Of a stretch of DNA of 64,000 bases, positions 9,849 through 18,843 are shown one piece after another. Made by a program: the position numbers and the translations under genes. The notes beneath the pieces are model-generated. The model was given only the letters and a program-made list of their open reading frames with translations, searched no databases and had not been told where the DNA came from. Where the stretch lies: positions 1 through 64,000 of the forward strand of contig SVOY01000015.1 of the NCBI GenBank assembly GCA_015066105.1, written 5' to 3'. The first letter of the stretch is position 1. Every line of letters begins with the position of its first letter. The DNA comes from Oscillospiraceae bacterium (lineage in GTDB: Bacteria > Bacillota > Clostridia > Oscillospirales > Acutalibacteraceae).

Positions 9849-10709
9849 ATGGCAGCATTAGAACAGTACTTACCCGCAGCAAAGCAGATAATCAGCGCAC
9901 TTTTTTCACTGCTTCTTCCTTTTCTCGGCATAGGTCTGTCCGAGACAGGAGTCAAGGCTCCGGCCGAGGATACGGTGAGAATTATGTCCTTTAATGTAAG
10001 AGACGGTGAGTTTGATCGTGAGGAGATTGTGCCTCAGGTAATTGCAGACTACCTTCCCGATTCCGTTGGACTTCAGGAGTGTGAGGGCACCTGGTTTCTT
10101 ACCCTTAAGGCATACCTTCCCGATTATGAAATTATCGGCGTGGGCAGACTTTTCGGCACACCGCTTGTGGGTGAATCAACGGCGATAATGTATCGTAAGG
10201 ATAAGTACCGACTTGTTGATTGGGGCACCTTCTGGCTTTCGGAAACACCTCATATTGCTTCAAAGGGCTGGGATGCAAAGTATCACAGAACCTGCACCTG
10301 GGCAATTCTCGAAAACCGTGAAACCTCAGAGCGCTACGCTCATGTTAATACCCACCTTGACAATCAGGGCGCCGAGGCGAGAACAAAGGGCCTTGAGCTT
10401 ATAAAAGAAAAAGCGGCAAGCTTTGACATGCCTGTTGTTGTAACGGGCGATTTCAACTTCCCCAAGGGAAGTGACCTTTATAAGCAGCTTGTTGCTGACG
10501 GGCTTACGGATTCCTCCGCCATTGCAAAAGCCGCCGACAGTGGCTGCACCGCACACGGATATAACGGCACGGTCAGCGGCGACCCCATTGATTTCATACT
10601 TGTCAACGATAAGATTACGGATGTGAAATCATATAACATTATGCGAGAAAAGTATAATGACAGATACGTTTCTGACCATTATCCCATTTATGCAGATATG
10701 GTATTCTGA
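9849..10709 (+). CDS. endonuclease/exonuclease/phosphatase family protein
   Basis: 286 aa; IMSFNVRDGEFDRE, VGLQECE, VVTGDFNFPKGSD, SDHYPIYADM. Confidence 0.9.
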   Translation: MAALEQYLPAAKQIISALFSLLLPFLGIGLSETGVKAPAEDTVRIMSFNVRDGEFDREEIVPQVIADYLPDSVGLQECEGTWFLTLKAYLPDYEIIGVGRLFGTPLVGESTAIMYRKDKYRLVDWGTFWLSETPHIASKGWDAKYHRTCTWAILENRETSERYAHVNTHLDNQGAEARTKGLELIKEKAASFDMPVVVTGDFNFPKGSDLYKQLVADGLTDSSAIAKAADSGCTAHGYNGTVSGDPIDFILVNDKITDVKSYNIMREKYNDRYVSDHYPIYADMVF

Positions 10710-10739
10710 ACCGTAGCTACAGCCTAAAAATATAATAAC

Positions 10740-10770
10740 AGCAGGGGCAGCTCAGTGAATTGCCCCTGCT
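10740..10770. terminator. hairpin terminator-like element
   Basis: agcaggggcagctcagtgaattgcccctgct. Confidence 0.7.
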
Positions 10771-10851
10771 GTTTGCTTGTTGCCGTGAAGAAAATACGGT
10801 TGCATTTTTAGCTTTTTAAGAGCACGAAAAATGTGCAGAATAAACAAATTG

Positions 10852-10892
10852 CGAGCCACATCCTTTCGGGTGCGGCTCGTGTTTTGTTTTTG
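10852..10892 (-). terminator. hairpin downstream of LRR gene
   Basis: cgagccacatcctttcgggtgcggctcg. Confidence 0.6.
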
Positions 10893-10905
10893 TTTTTTTA
10901 AGCCC

Positions 10906-12912
10906 TTACTTTCTTTCAGCGTTATAGTTGAGCGTTGCAACCTCGTTTTCAGCATTTCTGAATTCGGGTGCCCAATGCTCTCCTGCTGTTACCTTTTTAA
11001 AGGCTTCAGCCGAAAGGCCGATGTTTACCTCCTTAAGGCCGAGCTTGTTGCCGTCGGCATCAACCTTTGCCGAATAGCAGAAGCTGTAGGCTCCTATTTC
11101 CTTGATTGATTCGGGAATGTAAAGATAGGTAAGGCCTGAGGTGTAGTTGAAGCTGTCAAGGCCGATAAATTCAAGACCCTCGGGCAGTGAAGCGTAGGTG
11201 GTATCACCCTTGTAGGATACGATTTCCTTAAGTGACTCTGCCTTGAGGAAGGCCATGCTTTCAATTCTCTTAAGACCCTCGGGAAGCATAATCTTTTCAA
11301 GCTTGCAGTCAGAGAAGGCTGAACGGCTGATAACCTCAACGGTTTCGGGCACGGTGAATTCCGTTGCCTCGTAAGCCTTGGGACAGCAGAGAAGCGTCTT
11401 CATATCCTTGGTGTAAAGCACGCCGTCAACCGCCGTGTAATTGCTGTTGTTCTCGTCAACAACAAAACTCTTGAGTGCGCGGAGATTTACAAAGCTTTCA
11501 CCGCGAAGCTCTTTAACGTCCTTGCCGATGTAAACGGTTTCAATTTTTGAATCCCAGCGGAAGGGGTGACGGGCGATTGAAGTAATCACCTTGCCGTCAA
11601 CAGTGTCAATTCTGAGCTCCTTTTCGTTTGCTCTGTTGGTAAAGGCGGTAAGCTCTGCAGTGCCGTCTTCCTTTTCTGTAAGGGTGAAGGTATCCTCGTA
11701 AATCTTTTCGGCATTGAACACAAGCTCAACCTTTTTGTCAAGCAGGCCGCTGTCATATTCGGGAATCCACTGACCGCCGGTTTCAACGCTTTCAAATTCC
11801 TCCTCGCTCATTCCCATATATACCTTATCGTAGCCGAGGAAGCCGTCGCCGCTTTTTTCAGCGGTGTCGAAGAAGGCGTGGTGGCCGATGTATTTTACCG
11901 TTGAGGGAATACGAAGAACGGCACCGTCGTCGCAATAGCTCATTGCATCTGAGCCGATATATTCAAGACCCTCGGGAAGTGAGCGGTAAACGCCCTTGAG
12001 CTTTGCAACGGCAGAATAGCCCGTTTCGTTCTCTCCTGCGGTGCTTGACTCATAGGAGTAAATGTCTGTCATCCACCAGTTTCTCATAATTGCCATGGTC
12101 TCAATTCTCTTAAGACCCTCGGGCAGATAGAGAGTTGCAAGGGGAAGGTCGTAGAAGGCAAGCTCGCCGATTGTTTCAACCGTTGCGGGAAGAACATAGG
12201 TGAGAATGTCTGCCTCATATCTTGCACGGAATTCAAGATTATTTTCGGCATCTGCCCAGATTGTGTCGTTGTAGCCGAATTTTTCACGCAGATACTGTGG
12301 GTGATTCATAGGATAGAGAATAATCTGTGTTTTATCCTTGTTGTAAAGAACACCGTCAATATCGCAGAAATACTCGTTTTCCTCATCAACAATAATCTGC
12401 TTGAGAGTTTTACAGGTAAAGAATGCCTTGCCGTCAATTTCTCTTACATCCTTGCCGATATAGATTGTTTCAACGTTTTCGTCACAGTTGAAGCAGAATT
12501 GGGGAATTACGGAAATGGGCTTTGTTTCATCCTTTACGAGGGTGAAGTTTGTTGCTGCATCGGGATTGCTGCTGTCGGTTTCGATAGTGACGGCATAGTC
12601 AATGCTGAGCTCCTTGATATAGCCCGTGTTGTTGAATTTTGTAAATTCATATGTTCCGTCGCCGATTTCGTTATACTCAAAGGGGGTACGGGAAACAACT
12701 CTGACACTGAAGTACATTGAAAGTCCCACAGCAATGAGAAGCAGCACGGTGAAAATTATCTTTTTGAGTGTGAAGTTTGTAAAGGGCTTGTTGATGTGCG
12801 GGGTTGCAAGGCCGTCGATTTTATAGGTCCATATTTCCTCCTCGGGAATATCAAGGTGTACATCAACGGGGGCAGTCATACCCTTAAAGACTTTTTCTTT
12901 TTTTTCCTTCAT
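10906..12912 (-). CDS. membrane-anchored BspA-like leucine-rich repeat protein
   Basis: 668 aa; N-terminal cytoplasmic segment, one TM (IIFTVLLLIAVGLSMYFSV), LRR_5-type repeats (VETIGELAFYDLPLATLYLPEGLKRIE). Confidence 0.88.
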   Translation of the reverse strand: MKEKKEKVFKGMTAPVDVHLDIPEEEIWTYKIDGLATPHINKPFTNFTLKKIIFTVLLLIAVGLSMYFSVRVVSRTPFEYNEIGDGTYEFTKFNNTGYIKELSIDYAVTIETDSSNPDAATNFTLVKDETKPISVIPQFCFNCDENVETIYIGKDVREIDGKAFFTCKTLKQIIVDEENEYFCDIDGVLYNKDKTQIILYPMNHPQYLREKFGYNDTIWADAENNLEFRARYEADILTYVLPATVETIGELAFYDLPLATLYLPEGLKRIETMAIMRNWWMTDIYSYESSTAGENETGYSAVAKLKGVYRSLPEGLEYIGSDAMSYCDDGAVLRIPSTVKYIGHHAFFDTAEKSGDGFLGYDKVYMGMSEEEFESVETGGQWIPEYDSGLLDKKVELVFNAEKIYEDTFTLTEKEDGTAELTAFTNRANEKELRIDTVDGKVITSIARHPFRWDSKIETVYIGKDVKELRGESFVNLRALKSFVVDENNSNYTAVDGVLYTKDMKTLLCCPKAYEATEFTVPETVEVISRSAFSDCKLEKIMLPEGLKRIESMAFLKAESLKEIVSYKGDTTYASLPEGLEFIGLDSFNYTSGLTYLYIPESIKEIGAYSFCYSAKVDADGNKLGLKEVNIGLSAEAFKKVTAGEHWAPEFRNAENEVATLNYNAERK

Positions 12913-12926
12913 TGTGTATACCTCCT

Positions 12927-14684
12927 TTAACCTATATATCCGCCGCTGACCTTTTCGCCCTCTTCTTCGGCCTTCTTCTGCGTTACCTCGGCGCGGCGCT
13001 GAAGCACCTGAATAACCTTGGTCTGCTTTTCGTTATCGTAGTCCCAGAAGAAGTAGGGGATGGCCATAAGCACAAAGCCGATAATGTCAATGATAAGCGG
13101 CACGGCAATGATTTTGAAGCGGGCACTGTCTATATAAAGCACGTCCCAGTTGCTGTTAAAGCCGTATTTGAGAAGAAGCAGGGGAATGATAAGGCTGACA
13201 AATGAGGTGATGGGGCCTGTGAACCAGCCGAAAACACCCGAGAAGCTTTCAAGTCTTTCACCTGAAAGATACATCTGATAGTCGCCTATACGTGTGCCCA
13301 TATCGTGACCTGCCGTGGTGGGAATGGTCTTTGTCATTTCCATAAGGAACATAACGATGATACAGGCAAGACCGCAGATATGAACATTATCACCGAAGAA
13401 CCAGAAGGCACCTACAAGCAGTGCGTTGCCGGCGGCACGGGTAAGCTGATAGAAAATCATAATCTGCTTATAGTTGAATCTCTTAAGGAAGAACGGTGCA
13501 CACAAATCGGGCGGAGTACCTGCAAAGGAGATAAGGTTGACGATTATCGTATAAGGCAGACCCGACAGACGGAAGGTATAAAGATATACAATCTGTGTAA
13601 TGGCAAGCATACCGTTACCGAGTGAGTCAATAAGTCCCACAATGGTATTGATAAGCAGGTATTTGTTACGCAGAACACCGAACATACCCTCCCAGAAATT
13701 GATCTGAACCTTTCTTTCCAGGGGCGGCTGCGGAATTCTTTCCTGGAGCCTTCCCGCATAAATCATTGTTATTGCGGCAGGAACAATAAAGGCGATGGGG
13801 TAAACCCAACGGTAAAGGTTGATGTCTGCCCATTCATCCTTGAGTGAGTCTGCAACAACGGGAATGATGATTGATACAATTGTATGAATGAAATGGGAAA
13901 GCTTGACGGGATATGTACGTACAAGAAGTCTTTCCTGCATATCGGGGCTGATGGTTTTTGAAAGTGTTTCAAGGTTGTTACCGAAGCCGAAGATGTTGAA
14001 GCAGGCAAACAGAAGGTTTGCTGTCCATACTCTTGTTACCATATCGGGAATATTATAAAGGGGAAGCCAGCCTACAAGAATAACCATAATGCACTTGGGA
14101 AGAACATCGCAGTAAAGGGAATACTTGTATCTGCCGTATTTGGGGATAAGCTTTTTACGGTAGAAGATATTTCTTGAGCCCGCCCAGCCGTTCCAGAGAA
14201 TATGAGTACCGAGAATCTTAAGTGACGAGGCGGCGGTGATACCGAGGCTCTGCATATTGTTAAGATAAACGATAAGCGGATTTGTTGAAGTGTCAAGGAA
14301 GGGGAACTTTCCGAAAATCATCACAAGACCTATGACAATAAGCGAGAAGTAAAGTCCGTAGAACTTCCTTTCCGTTTTCTTCGGCAGGAAGCCGAGGTTA
14401 TCGTTGATTATCCAGCCGATAAGGGTCCAGATATAGTTAAGGGGCATATTGATAATGCCTATAAATGAGAAGGTAAGATAGGGCAGCTTGTAATGATACA
14501 TAAACAGGTAGCAGGATGCCCAGAAGCCGATGCTTTCAAGCATTTTTGAGCCTGTATAGTTTGCACCTATGCCGAGGAACAGGTCCTTGTATTCCCTGTA
14601 AGGAACATACTTACCTTCGGGTGGTGTTTTCCAGTGAGTTTTTACTTCGGTGAAAAATGATTTGACTTTTCCCAAACAAAACAC
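12927..14684 (-). CDS. MFS/GPH-family transporter-like multi-pass membrane protein
   Basis: 585 aa with ~12 hydrophobic segments; adjacent to and co-directional with the LRR gene. Confidence 0.75.
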   Translation of the reverse strand: MFCLGKVKSFFTEVKTHWKTPPEGKYVPYREYKDLFLGIGANYTGSKMLESIGFWASCYLFMYHYKLPYLTFSFIGIINMPLNYIWTLIGWIINDNLGFLPKKTERKFYGLYFSLIVIGLVMIFGKFPFLDTSTNPLIVYLNNMQSLGITAASSLKILGTHILWNGWAGSRNIFYRKKLIPKYGRYKYSLYCDVLPKCIMVILVGWLPLYNIPDMVTRVWTANLLFACFNIFGFGNNLETLSKTISPDMQERLLVRTYPVKLSHFIHTIVSIIIPVVADSLKDEWADINLYRWVYPIAFIVPAAITMIYAGRLQERIPQPPLERKVQINFWEGMFGVLRNKYLLINTIVGLIDSLGNGMLAITQIVYLYTFRLSGLPYTIIVNLISFAGTPPDLCAPFFLKRFNYKQIMIFYQLTRAAGNALLVGAFWFFGDNVHICGLACIIVMFLMEMTKTIPTTAGHDMGTRIGDYQMYLSGERLESFSGVFGWFTGPITSFVSLIIPLLLLKYGFNSNWDVLYIDSARFKIIAVPLIIDIIGFVLMAIPYFFWDYDNEKQTKVIQVLQRRAEVTQKKAEEEGEKVSGGYIG

Positions 14685-14835
14685 TCTCCTTTCTTTTTAT
14701 TAGAAATAATTATAGCATAAACCGAGAGCTTTAACAACGCTTTACAGTGCTGAAAAAACACGAATATATTTGGTTATTTTGCCACCCGGGTTTTATTGTG
14801 CTCGCTTTTCAAATATATTTAAGAGAGGTGATTAA

Positions 14836-15609
14836 ATGTTTGCAACGGTTGAGTGCCGCGATGCTCCCGGCGGCTTCAGAGGCTTTGTCAGGGACGTTTT
14901 TACTTTACCCGAGATTGAAATTCAGCAGGTGAAAATCCCCTCGGGCAGTTGGTTTTACCGCGTTATCTCCACGGAATACCGTGGGCAGATTCCCGTTGAG
15001 GAGACGGCAGAAAGGCTTAAAAGGCTTAAAAGGAGCGTGATTTTCGAGGTTAATTTTCCCTGCGACGAGTGTACGCGTGAGCTTGAGTTTGAGCCCCGCG
15101 AGTTTACGGCACAGCTTATCTTCAATTCGGCGGCGGAATATATCCGTCAGCTTAAGCTTGAGCCGCTTAAAAGCTCCCTTGCCCTTTACGACCCGGAGGG
15201 CTTTTACATAAGCAAGCTGAGGGTGCTTGTGCCTCTTTTTTCAAAAATAACGGTGTATACCGGGAACACCGCCCTGTATGAGGGCGCGGCGCAGGAGCTT
15301 ATGCGTGAATACGGGCTGACACTGCTTCTGAGTGATGCTCCCTCGGGCAAGGCTCCCGACTGTACGGCGGCCATATGCAGCGGTGAGGTACCCTTCGGCA
15401 ATTTTTTCAACGGCATTCTTTTTGCTGACTGTGAGAGAGTGCCGCCCTGCACCTGCGCGGTAAGGGGCTACGGCATTGACCTGCCGGGCGAATACGAGCT
15501 TCTGAGACCGAAGGGGATATCTCAGCTTCATTTTGCCGCCGCCCTTTACGAAAAAGGGGGAGTAAGGAGTCTCGGTGAGCTCTCTTTTAAAAAGTTGAGG
15601 TTGACATGA
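14836..15609 (+). CDS. conserved hypothetical protein
   Basis: 257 aa ORF, RBS agaggtg, ends upstream of folC; no family recognised. Confidence 0.75.
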   Translation: MFATVECRDAPGGFRGFVRDVFTLPEIEIQQVKIPSGSWFYRVISTEYRGQIPVEETAERLKRLKRSVIFEVNFPCDECTRELEFEPREFTAQLIFNSAAEYIRQLKLEPLKSSLALYDPEGFYISKLRVLVPLFSKITVYTGNTALYEGAAQELMREYGLTLLLSDAPSGKAPDCTAAICSGEVPFGNFFNGILFADCERVPPCTCAVRGYGIDLPGEYELLRPKGISQLHFAAALYEKGGVRSLGELSFKKLRLT

Positions 15610-15632
15610 GGTAAGGGAAGGGATATACTTTT

Positions 15633-15751
15633 AAGGGCCAAGGGCCGAGGGCCGAGAGAAAAGGGCCAAGGGAAAAGGGTCAAGGGTCAAGGGTCAAGGG
15701 CCAAGGGCCGAGAGAAAAGGACCAAGGGAAAAGGGCCAAGGGCCGAGAGAT
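15633..15751. repeat. AAGGGCC-type heptanucleotide tandem repeat, 17 units
   Basis: 17 consecutive 7-mers (aagggcc, gagggcc, gagagaa, aagggaa, aagggtc, aaggacc) with substitutions but no indels. Confidence 0.95.
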
Positions 15752-15802
15752 GTACTGTTTTGTCTCGGGAGTTTTAAAAATAAAGGATACAGGGGTGAAG
15801 AT

Positions 15803-17107
15803 ATGACCTACGATGAGGCTCTTGAATTTATATATTCAAGGCGTAAATTTCAGAAAAGCTCGGGCCATGAGCGTATTGAACGCCTGCTTGAGCTTATGGA
15901 TAATCCCCATAAAAGGCTCCGTTTTGTGCACGTTGTGGGCACAAACGGAAAGGGCTCAGTTTGCACGGCGGTTGCATCGGTGCTTCAGTCGGCAGGCTAC
16001 GTAACGGGGCTTTTCACCTCGCCCTTTGTAACACGGTTCGGTGAAAGAATAAGGGTTGACGGTGAATATATACCCGAAAGTGCCGTGGCTTCAATAACAA
16101 AGCTGCTTAAGGAAAAAATTACCCTTATGGAAAAGGAGGAGCTGCATCCTACTGTTTTTGAGGTGACTACGGCTCTTGCAATGTGTTATTTTGCTGATAT
16201 GAACTGCGATGCCGTTGTGCTTGAAGCAGGCATAGGCGGCGGAAAGGACAGCACAAGCGTAATTACCCGTCCCGTTGTTGCAGTAATCACATCCGTTTCT
16301 CTTGACCATACGGAGGTGCTGGGTGAAACCGCAGGGGAGATTGCCGAGGAAAAGTGCGGCATAATCAAGGGCGGCTGTCCCGTCGTTTCCTATCCCTTTG
16401 AAAGCGGCGATTTTGCCTTCACTGCTCAGAATAAGGAGGCGGCAGAGACTGTAAAAAGAAATTGCCTTGAAAAGGGCAGTGAGCTTTTTGTGCCTGATAT
16501 GACAAAGGCAAGGCTTATAAAAAGCGACCTTTCGGGCAATGAGCTTTACTATGACGGTCTGCACCTTAAAACGGGTCAGTGCGGTACCTTTCAGGCGGCA
16601 AATATCATTACCGCCGCCGAGGTGTGCAGAGTACTTTCCCGTCAGGGCTATATGATAAGCGACAAGGATATTGAAAAAGGCATAGGCAGCTTTTTTATTC
16701 CCGGCAGGCTTGAGTGTGTAAGCAAGGAGCCTCTTGTGCTGCTTGATGCGGGCCACAATGAGGGCGCAATGCTTGAGCTTGCAAAAACTCTCAGAAGCAA
16801 TACCGACGGCAGAAGGACGGTTGCCCTTTGTGCCTTTATGAAGGATAAGGCATACGAAAAGGCTCTGAGCCTCATTGCTCCCTTATGCGATAAAATGGTT
16901 TTTACAAGCGTTGACCCCGTAAGGGGCGAGAAGCCTGAGGTGCTTTGTGAGGCCGCAGGGGCTTATTGCAAAAGCACCCTTGCCGAGCCCGACACCGAAA
17001 AGGCATATATCCTTGCCCTTGAGGGTCTTTGCAACAGCGACAGGCTTATTGTCAGCGGCTCCTTTTATCTTGTAAGCGAAATCAGAAAAAAATACTGTGA
17101 ATGCTGA
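15803..17107 (+). CDS. folC: folylpolyglutamate synthase/dihydrofolate synthase
   Basis: 434 aa; VVGTNGKGSVCTAVASVLQSAGYVTGLFTSPF. Confidence 0.95.
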   Translation: MTYDEALEFIYSRRKFQKSSGHERIERLLELMDNPHKRLRFVHVVGTNGKGSVCTAVASVLQSAGYVTGLFTSPFVTRFGERIRVDGEYIPESAVASITKLLKEKITLMEKEELHPTVFEVTTALAMCYFADMNCDAVVLEAGIGGGKDSTSVITRPVVAVITSVSLDHTEVLGETAGEIAEEKCGIIKGGCPVVSYPFESGDFAFTAQNKEAAETVKRNCLEKGSELFVPDMTKARLIKSDLSGNELYYDGLHLKTGQCGTFQAANIITAAEVCRVLSRQGYMISDKDIEKGIGSFFIPGRLECVSKEPLVLLDAGHNEGAMLELAKTLRSNTDGRRTVALCAFMKDKAYEKALSLIAPLCDKMVFTSVDPVRGEKPEVLCEAAGAYCKSTLAEPDTEKAYILALEGLCNSDRLIVSGSFYLVSEIRKKYCEC

Positions 17108-17184
17108 CCCGTTTCGGCAAAATATTCTCCCGTAATCAATTATGATTGACAACGTCATAATGATGATTACGGGAGGTTTTATTT

Positions 17185-17511
17185 TTGGCGGCAAAAATTG
17201 TATATAAGCAAAAGGAAATCTGCGTTTACCTTGACGGTGAAATTGACCATCACAGTGCATCGCTTATCCGTGTGAGCATTGATGAGGCGGTAACCGGAAA
17301 AAGGCCCGTGCTTCTTGTGCTGGACTTTGACAAGGTCACCTTTATGGACAGCTCGGGCATAGGTCTTGTTATGGGTCGCTATAAGCTGATGAAAAGTCTC
17401 GGCGGAAAAATAAGAGTGCAGGGCCTTTCGGCCGGGGCATACAAGGTTATGTGCCTTGCGGGAATAGAAAGGCTTGGCGAGGTAAAGCAAAAGGAGGCAG
17501 TGTACAAATGA
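17185..17511 (+). CDS. spoIIAA: anti-sigma F factor antagonist (TTG start)
   Basis: 108 aa STAS domain, VTFMDSSGIGLVMGRYKLMK; spoIIA operon order. Confidence 0.93.
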   Translation: MAAKIVYKQKEICVYLDGEIDHHSASLIRVSIDEAVTGKRPVLLVLDFDKVTFMDSSGIGLVMGRYKLMKSLGGKIRVQGLSAGAYKVMCLAGIERLGEVKQKEAVYK

Positions 17512-17942
17512 AAAGTGTTAATGAGCTCAGAATGGTTTTTGATTCAAAAAGCGTAAACGAGGGCTTTGCCCGTGTGGCAGTGTCCTCTTTTCTTGCCTGC
17601 ATTGACCCTAACATTGAAGAGCTTACGGATATAAAAACTGCCGTAAGCGAGGCGGTGACAAATTCGGTTGTTCACGGCTACTGCGAAAGGGAGGGCAAAA
17701 TTTACATAACGGTCAGCATCCTTGAAAAAAACAAGGTAAAAATCCGCATACGCGACAAGGGCGTGGGCATTGAAAACGTTGAAAAGGCAATGGAGCCCCT
17801 TTTTACCACCGTCGGCGGAGAAAGGTCAGGTCTCGGCTTTGCTGTTATGGAAAGCTTTATGGATAAGGTGAGGGTAAGCTCAGAGCCGGGCAAGGGCACA
17901 ACGGTCACAATGGAGAAGAAAATCTTCGGCAAGAGGCTGTGA
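17508..17942 (+). CDS. spoIIAB: anti-sigma F factor
   Basis: ATGAAAAGTGTTAATGAGCTC start; HATPase motifs TAVSEAVTNSVVHGY, RDKGVGIENVEKAMEPLFTT. Confidence 0.94.
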   Translation: MKSVNELRMVFDSKSVNEGFARVAVSSFLACIDPNIEELTDIKTAVSEAVTNSVVHGYCEREGKIYITVSILEKNKVKIRIRDKGVGIENVEKAMEPLFTTVGGERSGLGFAVMESFMDKVRVSSEPGKGTTVTMEKKIFGKRL

Positions 17943-17962
17943 TTTAGTCTGGAGGGAGAAAG

Positions 17963-18628
17963 TTGGCGCAGGAGATAAACCGCGAAAATTTAATAAACGA
18001 TAATTTCGGTCTTGTTCACGCCTGTGCCAATAAATTCCGCGGCAGAGGTGTGGAGTATGACGACCTTTTTCAGGCGGGCTGTGTAGGCCTTGTGAAGGCG
18101 GCGGATAACTTTGATTTTTCAAGGGGCTTTGCTTTTTCAACCTATGCCGTACCCGTTATTCTCGGTGAAATACGGCGGATATTCCGTGACGGCGGTGCGG
18201 TCAAAATTGGCAGAAGCCTCAAGGAAAAATCCCGCAACGCAATGAAGATAAGGGACGAGCTTTCGCTGGAGCTTGGCCGTGAGCCTACGGTGGGTGAGCT
18301 TGCCCGAAAGCTGGAAATTGACGTTGCTCAGGCGGCGGAGCTCATCACCGTGTCAATGCCAACGGTTTCGCTGACATCGGCCGATGACGAAAAAAGCGGC
18401 GGTCAGCTTGATATTCCCACCGCCGCACCCGAGGAGGAAATAAGCGAGCGGCTTTCCTTAAAATGCGTGCTCGACAGCCTTGATGAAAGGGACCGCAGAC
18501 TGATTGAGCTCAGATATTTCAAGGGTATGACCCAGGTTAAAACAGCCGGTGAGCTCGGTATGAGTCAGGTGCAGGTTTCAAGGCGGGAGAAGCTGATACT
18601 GCTTGAAATGCGCAAAAAGCTGCAATAG
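17963..18628 (+). CDS. sigF: RNA polymerase sporulation sigma-F factor
   Basis: 221 aa; DDLFQAGCVGLVKAADNFDFSRGFAFSTYAVPVILGEIRRIFRDGG; third gene after spoIIAA/AB. Confidence 0.95.
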   Translation: MAQEINRENLINDNFGLVHACANKFRGRGVEYDDLFQAGCVGLVKAADNFDFSRGFAFSTYAVPVILGEIRRIFRDGGAVKIGRSLKEKSRNAMKIRDELSLELGREPTVGELARKLEIDVAQAAELITVSMPTVSLTSADDEKSGGQLDIPTAAPEEEISERLSLKCVLDSLDERDRRLIELRYFKGMTQVKTAGELGMSQVQVSRREKLILLEMRKKLQ

Positions 18629-18783
18629 CCTTATTTTGTGTTTTCAACATCATTGTTGAACAATAATGTTGAAAACCCTGTTAGTAAAGTTGAAAACTTT
18701 ACATTATATAATTCTAAAATGGCATAAAATGCGGAAAAACGGGTATTTATCAACGTTTTAGACCGAGTTTTCCACATAGGCAA

Positions 18784-18832
18784 GAAAAAGCCTTTACAGC
18801 TAAAAATACGCTGTAAAGGCTTTTTCTTTACT
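18784..18832. terminator. bidirectional rho-independent terminator
   Basis: aaaaagcctttacagctaaaaatacgctgtaaaggcttttt. Confidence 0.85.
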
Positions 18833-18843
18833 TCTTTATTCTC

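Noticed and set aside
15633-15751. Possible CRISPR array
   Set aside because: Units are 7 bp with no unique spacers; no cas genes in the window
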